Assembly: GCA_902825855.1 (NCBI GenBank)
Contig: CADECW010000027.1
Coordinates: 1-59,535 of the forward strand
Length of the DNA stretch: 59,535 bases
Origin: an uncultured Rhodospirillales bacterium
GTDB taxonomy: Bacteria; Pseudomonadota; Alphaproteobacteria; Reyranellales; Reyranellaceae
Direction of reading: 5' to 3'
Shown here one piece after another: positions 25,546 to 33,523 of this stretch. The translations under genes and the position numbers were made by a program. The notes under the pieces are model-generated. The model was given only the letters and a program-made list of their open reading frames with translations. It searched no databases and had not been told where the DNA came from. Position 1 is the first letter of the stretch; each line of letters opens with the position of its first letter.

Positions 25546-26370
25546 ATGGCATACGAAACGGTTCTGTATGATGTTGCCGACCGCATCTGCACCATCGCAC
25601 TCAACCGTCCCGAAAAATTGAATGCCTGGACACGCCAGATGCACATCGACCTCAAGGACGCCATGCACAAGGCCGGCGCTGATCCCGAGGTACGGGCGAT
25701 CATCCTGACGGGTTCCGGCCGCGGCTTCTGCGCCGGCGCCGACATGGGCGGGCTGCAGGCCATCGGTGCGGGTGGCGGCGATGTCGATCGCTCGACCAGA
25801 ACCGCACAATCACTCCCAGGTGGCAGCACGCTGCCGCAGTTCAAGATGAACTATTCCTATTTTCCGGCGATTCCGAAATTCATCATCGCTGCGATCAACG
25901 GCCCGGCGGCCGGCCTGGGCTTCGTCATTCCGCTCTATGCCGACTTGCGGTTCGCAGCGGAATCCGCAGTCTTCACCACAGCGTTCGCGCAGCGAGGCTT
26001 GATCGCGGAGCACGGCGTGAGCTGGCTTCTGCCGCGGTTGGTGGGATTGCCGGCGGCCTTGGATCTGTTGTGCTCGGCGCGCAAGTTCCGAGCCCCGGAA
26101 GCGCTGGCGCTCGGCCTGGTCAGCCGCGTCATCCCCGACGACAAGCTGATGTCCGAAACGCGAGCTTACGCGACGCTTCTGGCCAACACCGTCTCTCCAC
26201 GCTCGCTATCGGTGATGAAGCGGCAATTGTGGGAGGCCGAGTTCCAGACCCTGGCGGAGGCCACCACCCAGGCAAACCACGAGATGGAGCTTTCGTTCCA
26301 GACCGCGGATTTCAAGGAGGGTGTCGCCCACTTCCTGGAGAAGCGCGCGGCGCGGTTCACCGGACAGTAG
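25546..26370 (+). CDS. Enoyl-CoA hydratase/isomerase (crotonase family)
   Basis: 274 aa. The oxyanion-hole residues lie in GRGFCAGADMG near residue 62 and INGPAAGLGF near 116; a catalytic glutamate is available in GLIAEHGVSWLLPR near 150. The C-terminal helices are normal. This resembles PaaG/EchA-type hydratases acting on short or medium acyl-CoA. Monocistronic on the plus strand, with GAGGGAG before the ATG. It is convergent with a second crotonase at 26438. Confidence 0.88.
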   Translation: MAYETVLYDVADRICTIALNRPEKLNAWTRQMHIDLKDAMHKAGADPEVRAIILTGSGRGFCAGADMGGLQAIGAGGGDVDRSTRTAQSLPGGSTLPQFKMNYSYFPAIPKFIIAAINGPAAGLGFVIPLYADLRFAAESAVFTTAFAQRGLIAEHGVSWLLPRLVGLPAALDLLCSARKFRAPEALALGLVSRVIPDDKLMSETRAYATLLANTVSPRSLSVMKRQLWEAEFQTLAEATTQANHEMELSFQTADFKEGVAHFLEKRAARFTGQ

Positions 26371-26437
26371 CGCCGGGACCGCGAGCCACAGGGCCGCTTT
26401 CTCTCGAACCTTTTCCGTCTCGCTGGCTTCGGCAATC

Positions 26438-27301
26438 CTACTTGAACGGCCGCTCCTTCCACCAAGGGAAATAGGACGGCATGCCGCTAGTCACCTTCAT
26501 GGGGAACTTCGCCGGGCGCTTTTCCAGGAAGGCAGTCACGCCCTCCTTCACGTCGTCCGACTTGCCGCGGGCGTAGATACCCTTGGAATCGACCTTGTGC
26601 GCTTCCATTGGATGGTCGGCGCCGAGCATCTTCCAGATCATCTGCCGGTTGAGCGCCACCGAGACCGGCGCGGTGTTGTCGGCGATCTCGCGCGCGAGCG
26701 CATATGCTGCAGGCATCAGCTCGTCTGCTTTATGGATCGAGCGCACCAGTCGACCCTTCAGTGCCTCGTCGGCCGGGAAGACACGGCCGGTCATCACCCA
26801 TTCCAGCGCCTGCTGCGGACCGACCAGGCGCGGCAGGAACCAGCTCGAGCAGGCTTCCATGACGATGGCGCGCCGGGTGAAGACGAAGCCATAACGCGCC
26901 GCCTCGGAGGCGAGCCGCACGTCCATGGCGAGCTGCATGGTGATGCCGACACCGACGGCGGGCCCATTGCAGGCCGCGATGCTGGGCTTCAGGAGATCGA
27001 ACAGACGCAAGGTGAACAGGCCGCCGCCGTCGCGATGGCCATCCAGGCCGGGATCGACCGGCCCGCGATTCTCGGCGTTGAAGGTGTTGGCGCCGCCGGA
27101 CAGGTCGGCGCCGGCACAGAAGCCGCGGCCGGCACCGGTGAACACGACGGCGCGCACATCGTCGTCGCGATCGGCGCGGTCCATCGCGTCGAGCAGTTCC
27201 GAAAGCATCCGGCCAGTGAAGGCGTTGAGCTTGTCCGGCCGATTGAGCGTGACGGTGAGGATACCGTCCTTGGCCTCGTACTTGATCTGCTCGTAATCCA
27301 C
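26438..27301 (-). CDS. Enoyl-CoA hydratase/isomerase (crotonase family), second copy
   Basis: 287 aa with a GTG start at 27299-27301. GRGFCAGADLSGG (near residue 62) and CNGPAVGVGITMQLAMDVRLA (first 20 of which form the second oxyanion block, near 116) are present. The acid/base position reads VMEACSSWFLPR, as in many EchA paralogues. It differs clearly from the plus-strand copy, so they are not recent duplicates. The SMR-like gene ends 13 bp... upstream on the same strand, so it may be read as the last gene of the glycan set, but its chemistry does not belong there. Confidence 0.88.
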   Translation of the reverse strand: MDYEQIKYEAKDGILTVTLNRPDKLNAFTGRMLSELLDAMDRADRDDDVRAVVFTGAGRGFCAGADLSGGANTFNAENRGPVDPGLDGHRDGGGLFTLRLFDLLKPSIAACNGPAVGVGITMQLAMDVRLASEAARYGFVFTRRAIVMEACSSWFLPRLVGPQQALEWVMTGRVFPADEALKGRLVRSIHKADELMPAAYALAREIADNTAPVSVALNRQMIWKMLGADHPMEAHKVDSKGIYARGKSDDVKEGVTAFLEKRPAKFPMKVTSGMPSYFPWWKERPFK

Positions 27302-27314
27302 GGTCGCTCCTCGC

Positions 27315-27647
27315 TCAGTGCTGATTGATCAAGACCACGCCGCCCACTATCAGGACGATGCCGCCGATCTGTTTCATGCCGAACGCCTCGCCGAAAAGGA
27401 AGTGCCCGAGCACTGCAACGATCGCATAGGAGAGCGACACGCTCGGAAAGGCGACCGACACGGGGATCTTCCGCAGCGCGACGATGTAAAGAAAGGCCGC
27501 CGAGCCGTAGAGCGCCAGACCCGCCAGGGTCGAGGGCCTCAGCACCTGGCTCACGAAATCCGGTGCGTCGGCGCCGGCCTTCAGCAGCATCTGCCCGGCG
27601 ATGCCGGCCAGGATGCCGATGCCAAGCGCCACGTAATAGACCGTCAT
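27315..27647 (-). CDS. SMR/EmrE-like four-helix protein, possible lipid-linked sugar flippase subunit
   Basis: 110 aa with four membrane segments, the full length of SMR-type proteins. The EmrE catalytic glutamate of helix 1 (near residue 14) is absent (GIGILAGIAGQMLLKAG), so drug-proton exchange is unlikely. ArnE-like proteins, which move undecaprenyl-phosphate sugars across the membrane, have this look. The gene overlaps the preceding GT2 glycosyltransferase by 4 bp, just as arnC-type and flippase genes go together. Only one such protein is encoded, not an ArnE/ArnF pair. Confidence 0.78.
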   Translation of the reverse strand: MTVYYVALGIGILAGIAGQMLLKAGADAPDFVSQVLRPSTLAGLALYGSAAFLYIVALRKIPVSVAFPSVSLSYAIVAVLGHFLFGEAFGMKQIGGIVLIVGGVVLINQH

Positions 27648-28678
27648 CGTTCAGGACTCCCTCGAGTTGGCTCGCGGTGCGGCTGGCCGGCGGCACGCGT
27701 GTCGACCTTGGGTCGCTCGACCTCCAGACCGCCGGTGCCGCGATGGAAGACCTCGCGCACGAGATACTGCGGCTTGCGGTTCACGGCGAGGAACATGCGG
27801 CCGAGGTATTCACCGATCAGCCCGACAACCACGAGCTGAACGCCGGCCAGCACGAGCACCGCCACCATCAGCGACGCCCAGCCCTGTGGCGGCTTGTCCG
27901 ACATGATCGCCTCGACGACGACGATGACGGCGGCGAGCGCGCCCAAAGCGCCGAAGGCCAGCCCGAACAGAGTGGCAAGCCGCAGCGGCATCACCGAAAA
28001 GTTGAGAAACATCGACAGCCACAGCCGCACCAGGCGGCGCAGCGTGTAGTTCGAACGACCTTCCACCCGCGGCAGATGATCGACCTGCAGTCGGCCGACA
28101 TTCTGCGTGACCTGGAACACCAAACCGTCGACATAGGGATAGGGCCCCTCGTAGCTTGCAGTGATCCGCTCACGCACGAAGGCTGAGATGCAGCGGAAGC
28201 TCGAGAGGTAAAGCCCGGGCGGCTTGTCGATCAGGCGATCGGCGCACCAGTTGGTGAAACGGCTGCCAAGGTTGCGCCAGGCGGCGTGCTGCTTCTCGGC
28301 ATAGTAGGTGTAGACCGCATCGTAGTTGCCATCGCGCGCATGCTCGAACAGGCGCTTCACCTCGCCCGGCGGATTCTGCAGGTCATCGTCCATGGTGATG
28401 GCATAGGCGCCGCTCGCCCGCGCCAGTCCCGCCATGACCGCGTTGTGCTCGCCGAAATTGCGGCTGAGGCTCAACACCGTGATCGGCGCACCGGGTTCAG
28501 CGGCAAGCTGCTTGCAGACAGCGAGGCTGTTGTCGGGAGGGCAATCGACCACCAGGACGATCTCCAGCCCGCCCTCGATGTCGAGGTCGCGCAGCGCGCG
28601 CACCAGTTCGCCAACAGTGGAAGCGCCGTTGTAGACGGGAACGACGATGGAAAGCGCCGGCGCGGAGACATCAGCCAT
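27644..28678 (-). CDS. Polyprenyl-phosphate glycosyltransferase (GT2, ArnC/GtrB/DPM1 type)
   Basis: 344 aa from ATG 28676-28678; a GTG nine bases upstream would leave no room for a Shine-Dalgarno, whereas GGGAG is 8 nt before this ATG. The N-terminal GT-A domain begins SIVVPVYNGASTVGEL, and the metal/sugar-nucleotide motif TMDDDLQNPP lies near residue 95. Two C-terminal membrane helices (about 230-265 and 275-305) anchor it. It transfers a sugar from a nucleotide donor to undecaprenyl phosphate on the cytoplasmic face. It overlaps the methyltransferase upstream and the SMR-like gene downstream, so the three are one operon. Confidence 0.9.
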   Translation of the reverse strand: MADVSAPALSIVVPVYNGASTVGELVRALRDLDIEGGLEIVLVVDCPPDNSLAVCKQLAAEPGAPITVLSLSRNFGEHNAVMAGLARASGAYAITMDDDLQNPPGEVKRLFEHARDGNYDAVYTYYAEKQHAAWRNLGSRFTNWCADRLIDKPPGLYLSSFRCISAFVRERITASYEGPYPYVDGLVFQVTQNVGRLQVDHLPRVEGRSNYTLRRLVRLWLSMFLNFSVMPLRLATLFGLAFGALGALAAVIVVVEAIMSDKPPQGWASLMVAVLVLAGVQLVVVGLIGEYLGRMFLAVNRKPQYLVREVFHRGTGGLEVERPKVDTRAAGQPHREPTRGSPER

Positions 28679-29426
28679 CGCTCGCACTCCCGTCGCGCGC
28701 CGCGACGACGATCAGGGAGCCGCCGAAGGGCAGGCTGATCCCAGCTTCGATCGCCAGCCTCTCGACGGCGAGCGCGCATGAAAACAGGGCATCCAGCCAA
28801 CGTGGGAAATCGCGCACGTCGCTTTCGGCGTCGTCACGCCCGATCAGCCGGTGAACAATCATGAGGGGAAACAGCAAAGTGTTCCAATAGCTGGACCTGA
28901 GGACGCGAAAGCCGTTGCCCGTGAGCAAGGTCCGCGCCTGCCGGCCGGTGAAGCGACGCACATTGTGCACGCGCCGGTCATGCGCCGACAACAACCAGCC
29001 ATAGGCCGGCAGATTGAAAATCGCGATCGCGCCCGGCCGAAGGCAGCGGTGTGCCTCCTTGAGGGCGACCGCCGGGTCCACACCGCCATGGCAGAGGACA
29101 TCGAGCGACAGATAGCCGCCCAGCGCACCTGTTCCCAAGGGCATTTCGGTGACCGAGCCTGCAGCCACCGGCCGGCCGGCCTTGGCCGCGGCAAACGACG
29201 CGGCCACCTGGTCATACTCCAGACCGAAAGTGGGATTGCCCGCCACGGAGGGCCCGAGCTTCAAAAGCATGCCGCCGGTACCACAGCCTGCATCGAGCAC
29301 GGGGCCGGCGCTCCGGGAGCGTGACAGGGCTCGCGTGAGCTGCCCCGCAACGAGGGCACGCAGGCCGCGATACCACCACATGCGGTCCTCGACCTCATGC
29401 ATGCGCTCGTATTCGACCCGTTCCAA
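28671..29426 (-). CDS. Class I SAM-dependent methyltransferase
   Basis: 251 aa from a TTG at 29424-29426; an ATG 24 bases in is an alternative start. The N-terminus HEVEDRMWWYRGLRALV is the usual opening of a methyltransferase group found in polysaccharide clusters. The SAM loop PVLDAGCGTGGML is near residue 42, and the acidic second-strand residue lies in FGLEYD near 70. It may methylate a lipid-linked sugar or lipid intermediate. It overlaps the GT2 gene by 8 bp and is divergent, across 60 bp, from the GT-C-like membrane protein. Confidence 0.87.
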   Translation of the reverse strand: MERVEYERMHEVEDRMWWYRGLRALVAGQLTRALSRSRSAGPVLDAGCGTGGMLLKLGPSVAGNPTFGLEYDQVAASFAAAKAGRPVAAGSVTEMPLGTGALGGYLSLDVLCHGGVDPAVALKEAHRCLRPGAIAIFNLPAYGWLLSAHDRRVHNVRRFTGRQARTLLTGNGFRVLRSSYWNTLLFPLMIVHRLIGRDDAESDVRDFPRWLDALFSCALAVERLAIEAGISLPFGGSLIVVAARDGSASDG

Positions 29427-29486
29427 GTTCCCGCCCGTCCCTGTGAGTGTCTTCTCCCCTCCCGCTTATGATATCTTCGTCCTGCC

Positions 29487-31064
29487 TTGCCAACCGTCAC
29501 GACCAAGCCCCCGACAGTCCCGCCGAGCATCGAACGGCTCCTGCTCCTGCCGCTGATCGCACTGCCGATCCTGTGGCTGGCGGGCTACTTCTTTCCGCCC
29601 ATCAACCACGACGTCGCCGCGATCCTCGACGTATCGACGCGCTGGGTGAACGGCGAGCGGCTCTATGTCGAAGTGATCGACGAAAACCTGCCGCTCACTT
29701 TCGTTGTCCATGCACTGCCGGTGCTGACCTCCAAGATCCTGCCGGGCGATCCCTCGTTCTGGTTCACTGCCTGGGTGGTGGCGGGCATCTTCGCCTCGTT
29801 CTGGGCCTGCCGGCGCCTGGTCAAGCTGGTGCCTTCGGCCGATCATGCCCTCACCGAGGCGCTGCTGCCGCCGGTTCTGCTGTTTCTTTTTACCGTGCTG
29901 CCCAACGAGCATTTCGGTCAGCGCGAGCACATCCTCTTCGTGGCGTGCGCGCCCTACATGATCGCCTCGATGGCTCGCGCGGAGGGCGTCAAGCTTGGCC
30001 GCGCCTCGTCGATCGCCATCGGCCTGGTCGCCGGCGTCGCGCTGGCGATGAAGCCGCACTACCTCGCGATCCCGGCCGCACTCGAGCTCTATCTGCTGAT
30101 CCGCCGCGGCTGGCGCGCCACGCTCGTCGATCCCATTCCGTGGGCGATCGGGCTAATCGCCGTCGCGCATTTCGTGTCGATGTACACGATCTTCCGCGAA
30201 TACGGCGAGATCGTCATGCCCCTTGCCGTCGAGGCCTACGCGCCGATCGGCGATGCCGGCTGGCGCGGTGTGCTGAGCAGCAACGTGCTGGGGCCGACCC
30301 TGATCGCCCTGGTGATCTTCGGCCTGATCGCAGTGATCTTCACCAAGACCGTGGCAGCGCGCGTGCTGGTCGTATTCGGCATCGGAGCAGCCATCTCCGC
30401 CATCGCCCAGGCGAAAGGCTGGCCGTATCACGTCCTGCCGGCGCTGTCGGCGGCGATCCTGCTGGCGGCGCTCACCGTATCGCAGACGGTCGACCGGTAC
30501 CTGCCGATCAGCCGCAGCGGCCATCACCTGCCGGTGGCGGTGATCTCGGCGACACTGATGGTGCTGCTCTACTTCCAGGCGGCGCTCTACACGCCGCCCT
30601 TCTACAAGCAGCGCCAGTTCGAGGAATCGATCGGCGGGCGCCTGCAGCACATCATCGAGCAGAACGCACCCCATCGCACGATCATGGCGCTGTCGCCCGG
30701 CATCTATCCGCTGTGGCCTATGATCAATTATATCGGCGGACGCATGACCATGCGGTTCCTCACCATGTGGGTGCTGCAGGGTGTCTATGCGACCTGCGAC
30801 GACTTCCCGGCGCTCTACAATCCGCCGGACACGATGGGTGATTCGGAGAAGCTGGTGTTCGACGAGGTGAGCGAGGACTTCGCCCGCGAGCAGCCCGACC
30901 TGCTCATCGTCGACCGCATCGCCGGCATCCCGCGCTGCCAGGGCAAGGAATTCGACTACCTCGAATACTTCATGCAGAACCGAATCTTCGCCGACGCCTT
31001 CGAGGGCTACGAGCACCTGATGGATTTCGACCGGTATCAGATCTACAGGCGCAAGAAGAAATAG
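29487..31064 (+). CDS. Multi-pass membrane protein, probable GT-C-type glycosyltransferase
   Basis: 525 aa with about ten to twelve hydrophobic segments and a soluble C-terminal part (about residues 390-525). The start appears to be TTG 29487, since no ATG or GTG fits, and no good Shine-Dalgarno is seen. After the first helix comes PPINHDVAAILDVSTRWVNG, an acidic first periplasmic loop that suits the metal-binding carboxylates of GT-C (PMT/ArnT-like) enzymes. Together with the GT2 enzyme and flippase on the opposite strand it would attach a polyprenyl-linked sugar to an envelope acceptor. No direct family match is claimed. Confidence 0.72.
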   Translation: MPTVTTKPPTVPPSIERLLLLPLIALPILWLAGYFFPPINHDVAAILDVSTRWVNGERLYVEVIDENLPLTFVVHALPVLTSKILPGDPSFWFTAWVVAGIFASFWACRRLVKLVPSADHALTEALLPPVLLFLFTVLPNEHFGQREHILFVACAPYMIASMARAEGVKLGRASSIAIGLVAGVALAMKPHYLAIPAALELYLLIRRGWRATLVDPIPWAIGLIAVAHFVSMYTIFREYGEIVMPLAVEAYAPIGDAGWRGVLSSNVLGPTLIALVIFGLIAVIFTKTVAARVLVVFGIGAAISAIAQAKGWPYHVLPALSAAILLAALTVSQTVDRYLPISRSGHHLPVAVISATLMVLLYFQAALYTPPFYKQRQFEESIGGRLQHIIEQNAPHRTIMALSPGIYPLWPMINYIGGRMTMRFLTMWVLQGVYATCDDFPALYNPPDTMGDSEKLVFDEVSEDFAREQPDLLIVDRIAGIPRCQGKEFDYLEYFMQNRIFADAFEGYEHLMDFDRYQIYRRKKK

Positions 31065-31105
31065 GCTATCTTCGCGTCAGGCCCCAAGGCGATCGCATCA
31101 TCCCT

Positions 31106-31224
31106 GTCATCCCGACCGGAGCCGCCCGCAGCGAGGCGAAGTAAAGGGACCTGTCCTGTCGACGCGTCGACAAGAACAGGTCCCTCGACTGCGCCGCCCT
31201 TCGGGCGGCTTCGCTCGGGATGAC
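31106..31224. repeat. 119-bp dispersed-type inverted-repeat (REP/MITE-like) element
   Basis: GTCATCCCGA (31106-31115) pairs with TCGGGATGAC (31215-31224). AGGGACCTGT (31145-31154) pairs with ACAGGTCCCT (31176-31185), and the centre GTCGACGCGTCGAC (31158-31171) is a perfect palindrome. The outer arms between these blocks also pair imperfectly, and the right arm holds a nested GCCGCCC/GGGCGGC stem (31193-31209). The element fills the gap between the GT-C gene end and the convergent thioesterase end. It encodes nothing. Repeats of this style occur in many copies in some alphaproteobacterial genomes, but only one copy was seen here. Confidence 0.85.
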
Positions 31225-31234
31225 GGGAGTAGTG

Positions 31235-31696
31235 CTATTCCCACTTCGCCAGCGCCCGCGCCCGCATCGCCTCGGGGATCTTGTCGACATCGGGTATCTT
31301 GAACACGCCCGACGCGACCAGGACGATCTCGCCGTCGCAGACCAGGTCGCAGCTGCAGAAGCAGAAGTTGATGGTACGCCGGGCAATGCGCGCGCTGCCC
31401 TCCAGCCACTGGCCGAGCCTCGCACCGCGCACGAATTCCGTGCTGAGCGACACCGTCGGATGCGGCCAGCGGATGCCGGTGGCATGGCCCGAGCCCACGC
31501 CCATCACCATGTCGGCAACGGTGACCAGCAAGCCGCCATGCGCCCAGCCCATTGGGTTGCCGTGACGCGGCTCCAGCGGCAGGCCGACCCGGAGCTTCTC
31601 GCCCTCCGTCTTGACCCAGAGCGGCCCGATCAGGCCGACGAAATCGTCGGAGACGTCGAGCTTGCGGAAACCTTCGGGGATCAGCGGAGCTGTCAT
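31235..31696 (-). CDS. PaaI-type hot-dog thioesterase
   Basis: 153 aa from ATG 31694-31696. The 4HBT signature HGNPMGWAHGGLLVTVADM (residues about 42-60) carries the conserved glycines and the aspartate expected in acyl-CoA thioesterases of the PaaI group. It overlaps the next thioesterase gene (upstream in transcription) by 4 bp and is the last gene of an acyl-CoA operon running from 33441 or 34684. It probably hydrolyses a short or aromatic acyl-CoA that would otherwise trap CoA. Confidence 0.87.
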   Translation of the reverse strand: MTAPLIPEGFRKLDVSDDFVGLIGPLWVKTEGEKLRVGLPLEPRHGNPMGWAHGGLLVTVADMVMGVGSGHATGIRWPHPTVSLSTEFVRGARLGQWLEGSARIARRTINFCFCSCDLVCDGEIVLVASGVFKIPDVDKIPEAMRARALAKWE

Positions 31697-32136
31697 GAGC
31701 CAAGTCCATCCCTGGAAGCGGCGAATCTCTCGAGCGCCCCGCGTACCCCCGGCTCGAACGGCATGCTGCGATGAGTCTCCTCGTTGAGCGAGACCATGAT
31801 CGCCTTGAGAACGGCGGTACAGCTGCCCTCGCCATCGAACAGGCCGTGGCCGATCACGCACTTGCGCTCATGAACCTCGAGCAGGCGGGCGCAGGCGGTG
31901 GCGCGGCCGGGAAAAAACATCTGGCGCCTGAAGTCGATCTCGAGCCGGCCGACGACGACGCGAAAGCGCGGCAGTCCCGAACGCACGATCGCCCGCATGT
32001 AGGAGACGCGGGCATTCTCCAGCAGCTGGAGGAACGCGCCATTGTTGATGTGGCCGTTGGCGTCGACGTCGGCGAAACGCAGATGCTCTTCGGTGGCAAA
32101 TCCGTAGATTTGCCGGTCCGTCAAATCCAGACTCAC
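31693..32136 (-). CDS. 4HBT/FadM-type acyl-CoA thioesterase
   Basis: 147 aa. The hot-dog signature HLRFADVDANGHINNGAFLQ, with the conserved aspartate and GHINN, lies near residues 18-37, and ARVSYMRAIV follows. This is the 4-hydroxybenzoyl-CoA thioesterase/FadM fold. It is distinct from the PaaI-type gene that follows with a 4-bp overlap, so the operon encodes two different thioesterases. It lies 4 bp after the VOC gene stop. Confidence 0.87.
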   Translation of the reverse strand: MSLDLTDRQIYGFATEEHLRFADVDANGHINNGAFLQLLENARVSYMRAIVRSGLPRFRVVVGRLEIDFRRQMFFPGRATACARLLEVHERKCVIGHGLFDGEGSCTAVLKAIMVSLNEETHRSMPFEPGVRGALERFAASRDGLGS

Positions 32137-32140
32137 CGGA

Positions 32141-32986
32141 TCAGTTCTCCCTGAATTCCACGGTGAGATCGGCCGCCTCCAACGGCGGCACGAGCAGCCG
32201 GCCCGAGTCAGGCGTCGTCACCTTGACGCCGTTGCTCTTCAGCAGCGACTCGCAGTCCGCCAGGTTCTCGACCCTGATGCTGAGCAGCGCCGGGTGGTCG
32301 ACGGCACGGACCGGCGCGATGCCGGGATAGCGGCGCAGATAGTCCTGGCGGTTCATATAGTGGATGGGCTGCGTGCCGGTATCGACGACGATCCCGTCGC
32401 CTTCACCGCGCACCGATCCCGTGCCGAAATATTTCTCGAGCTCGCCCGTCCACTTGGCCGGCTGCTCGGCGATCACCGTGACGCCCAGGATGCCGCGCGC
32501 CCCGTTGGGATGCTTCGCCCATTCGCTGCGATAGACGAATTGCGGCGTGAGATGCTCGCAGACGAAGAAGCCGACCACCGGCATGTGCGTTTTGGGGATT
32601 CGCACCGTGCGGAACTGTGCATGCTCCGTCTTGCCGGCGATGTCGACGGCGCGATCGAAGAACAGCGGGGCGTCGGGATGCAGGCCGGCCGCCTTGAAGG
32701 CGTCGAAGGCGGCGTCGGCGCCGTCGGTGGCGAGCGCCACGTTGGCGAGCCCGCCGCCGCCCTTCAGCCATTCGCGCCGCTCGGCATTGAATTCGGTATC
32801 CTCGACGATACCCAGAATCTCGAAGTAGTCGGTGTCGAAGATCATCAGGTGGTTGGCGGTGCCGAGCTTCCTGTGGAAGCCACGCGGCTGGACCTGGAAA
32901 CCGAGCCTGGTGTAGGCCGCCTCCGCCGCATCGATGCCGTCGGCCATGACCACGACATGGTCGAGGCCTCGTACGGCGCGCTTCAT
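32141..32986 (-). CDS. VOC-family (glyoxalase-like) protein
   Basis: 281 aa from ATG 32984-32986. The N-terminal motif RGLDHVVVMADGIDAAEAAY (residues 4-23) gives the first metal histidine of a VOC fold, and NHLMIFDTDYFEILGI (near 45-60) gives the second strand with a glutamate. A second, weaker VOC-like repeat occupies residues about 120-275. Members are epimerases, dioxygenases or isomerases; this one is close to the Glyoxalase_3 group of unknown reaction. Placed between a MaoC hydratase and thioesterases, it may act on an acyl-CoA, for example as an epimerase. Confidence 0.8.
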   Translation of the reverse strand: MKRAVRGLDHVVVMADGIDAAEAAYTRLGFQVQPRGFHRKLGTANHLMIFDTDYFEILGIVEDTEFNAERREWLKGGGGLANVALATDGADAAFDAFKAAGLHPDAPLFFDRAVDIAGKTEHAQFRTVRIPKTHMPVVGFFVCEHLTPQFVYRSEWAKHPNGARGILGVTVIAEQPAKWTGELEKYFGTGSVRGEGDGIVVDTGTQPIHYMNRQDYLRRYPGIAPVRAVDHPALLSIRVENLADCESLLKSNGVKVTTPDSGRLLVPPLEAADLTVEFREN

Positions 32987-33441
32987 GACGGCCTCCGTCT
33001 CACCATGTTGGTCCCCTTCAGGGTCATCACCAGCTCGCCCTTCTGGTTGGTGGCCTGCCACTGCTCGTGAATGATGCCCATCTCAGGGCGGCTCTTGGAG
33101 GGTACCTTGCCCGCACAAACGACCCAGGCGTTGAGTGTGTCGCCCGGCCGCACCGGCTTCAGCCAGCGGACCTCGTCGACCCCCGGCGAACCGAGCGCAG
33201 TGCGCTGGTCGACATAGTTGTCGACGAACAGCCGCATGAGCTTGGCCGTGACGTGCCAGCCCGACGCGATCAGGCCACCGAACAACGATTGGCGGGCTGC
33301 ATCGGCGTCGACATGAAAGCTCTGCGGGTCGTACCGGCGGCCGAAGTCCACGATTTCGTCGGCCGTGAAGCTGGTCGACCCGAGAGCAAATTTCTGGCCG
33401 ACCTCATAGTCGTCCCAGTAACGAGGGGCTTTTGCTGGCAT
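32983..33441 (-). CDS. MaoC-family dehydratase
   Basis: 152 aa from ATG 33439-33441. Begins RYWDDYEVGQKFALGS, then DEIVDFGRRYDPQSFHVD (near residue 30-47), where D and H form the hydratase site, and LFGGLIASGWHVTAKLM. It overlaps the VOC gene by 4 bp. It resembles mesaconyl- or enoyl-CoA hydratases of the MaoC group. With the acyl-CoA dehydrogenase 82 bp upstream it could provide two successive beta-oxidation steps. Confidence 0.88.
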   Translation of the reverse strand: MPAKAPRYWDDYEVGQKFALGSTSFTADEIVDFGRRYDPQSFHVDADAARQSLFGGLIASGWHVTAKLMRLFVDNYVDQRTALGSPGVDEVRWLKPVRPGDTLNAWVVCAGKVPSKSRPEMGIIHEQWQATNQKGELVMTLKGTNMVRRRPS

Positions 33442-33523
33442 CAAAACCGGTCTTCGCAGAGGGTGGCCGCCGAGGCAAGGACCTCCTGTGGCCTGAGGGA
33501 CCTTCCTGCCGGCCTTCCCGAAG

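Noticed and set aside
29447..30841. 464-codon plus-strand frame over the GT-C-like gene
   Set aside because: Offset frame of the membrane protein; its translation is not hydrophobic and shows no family feature.
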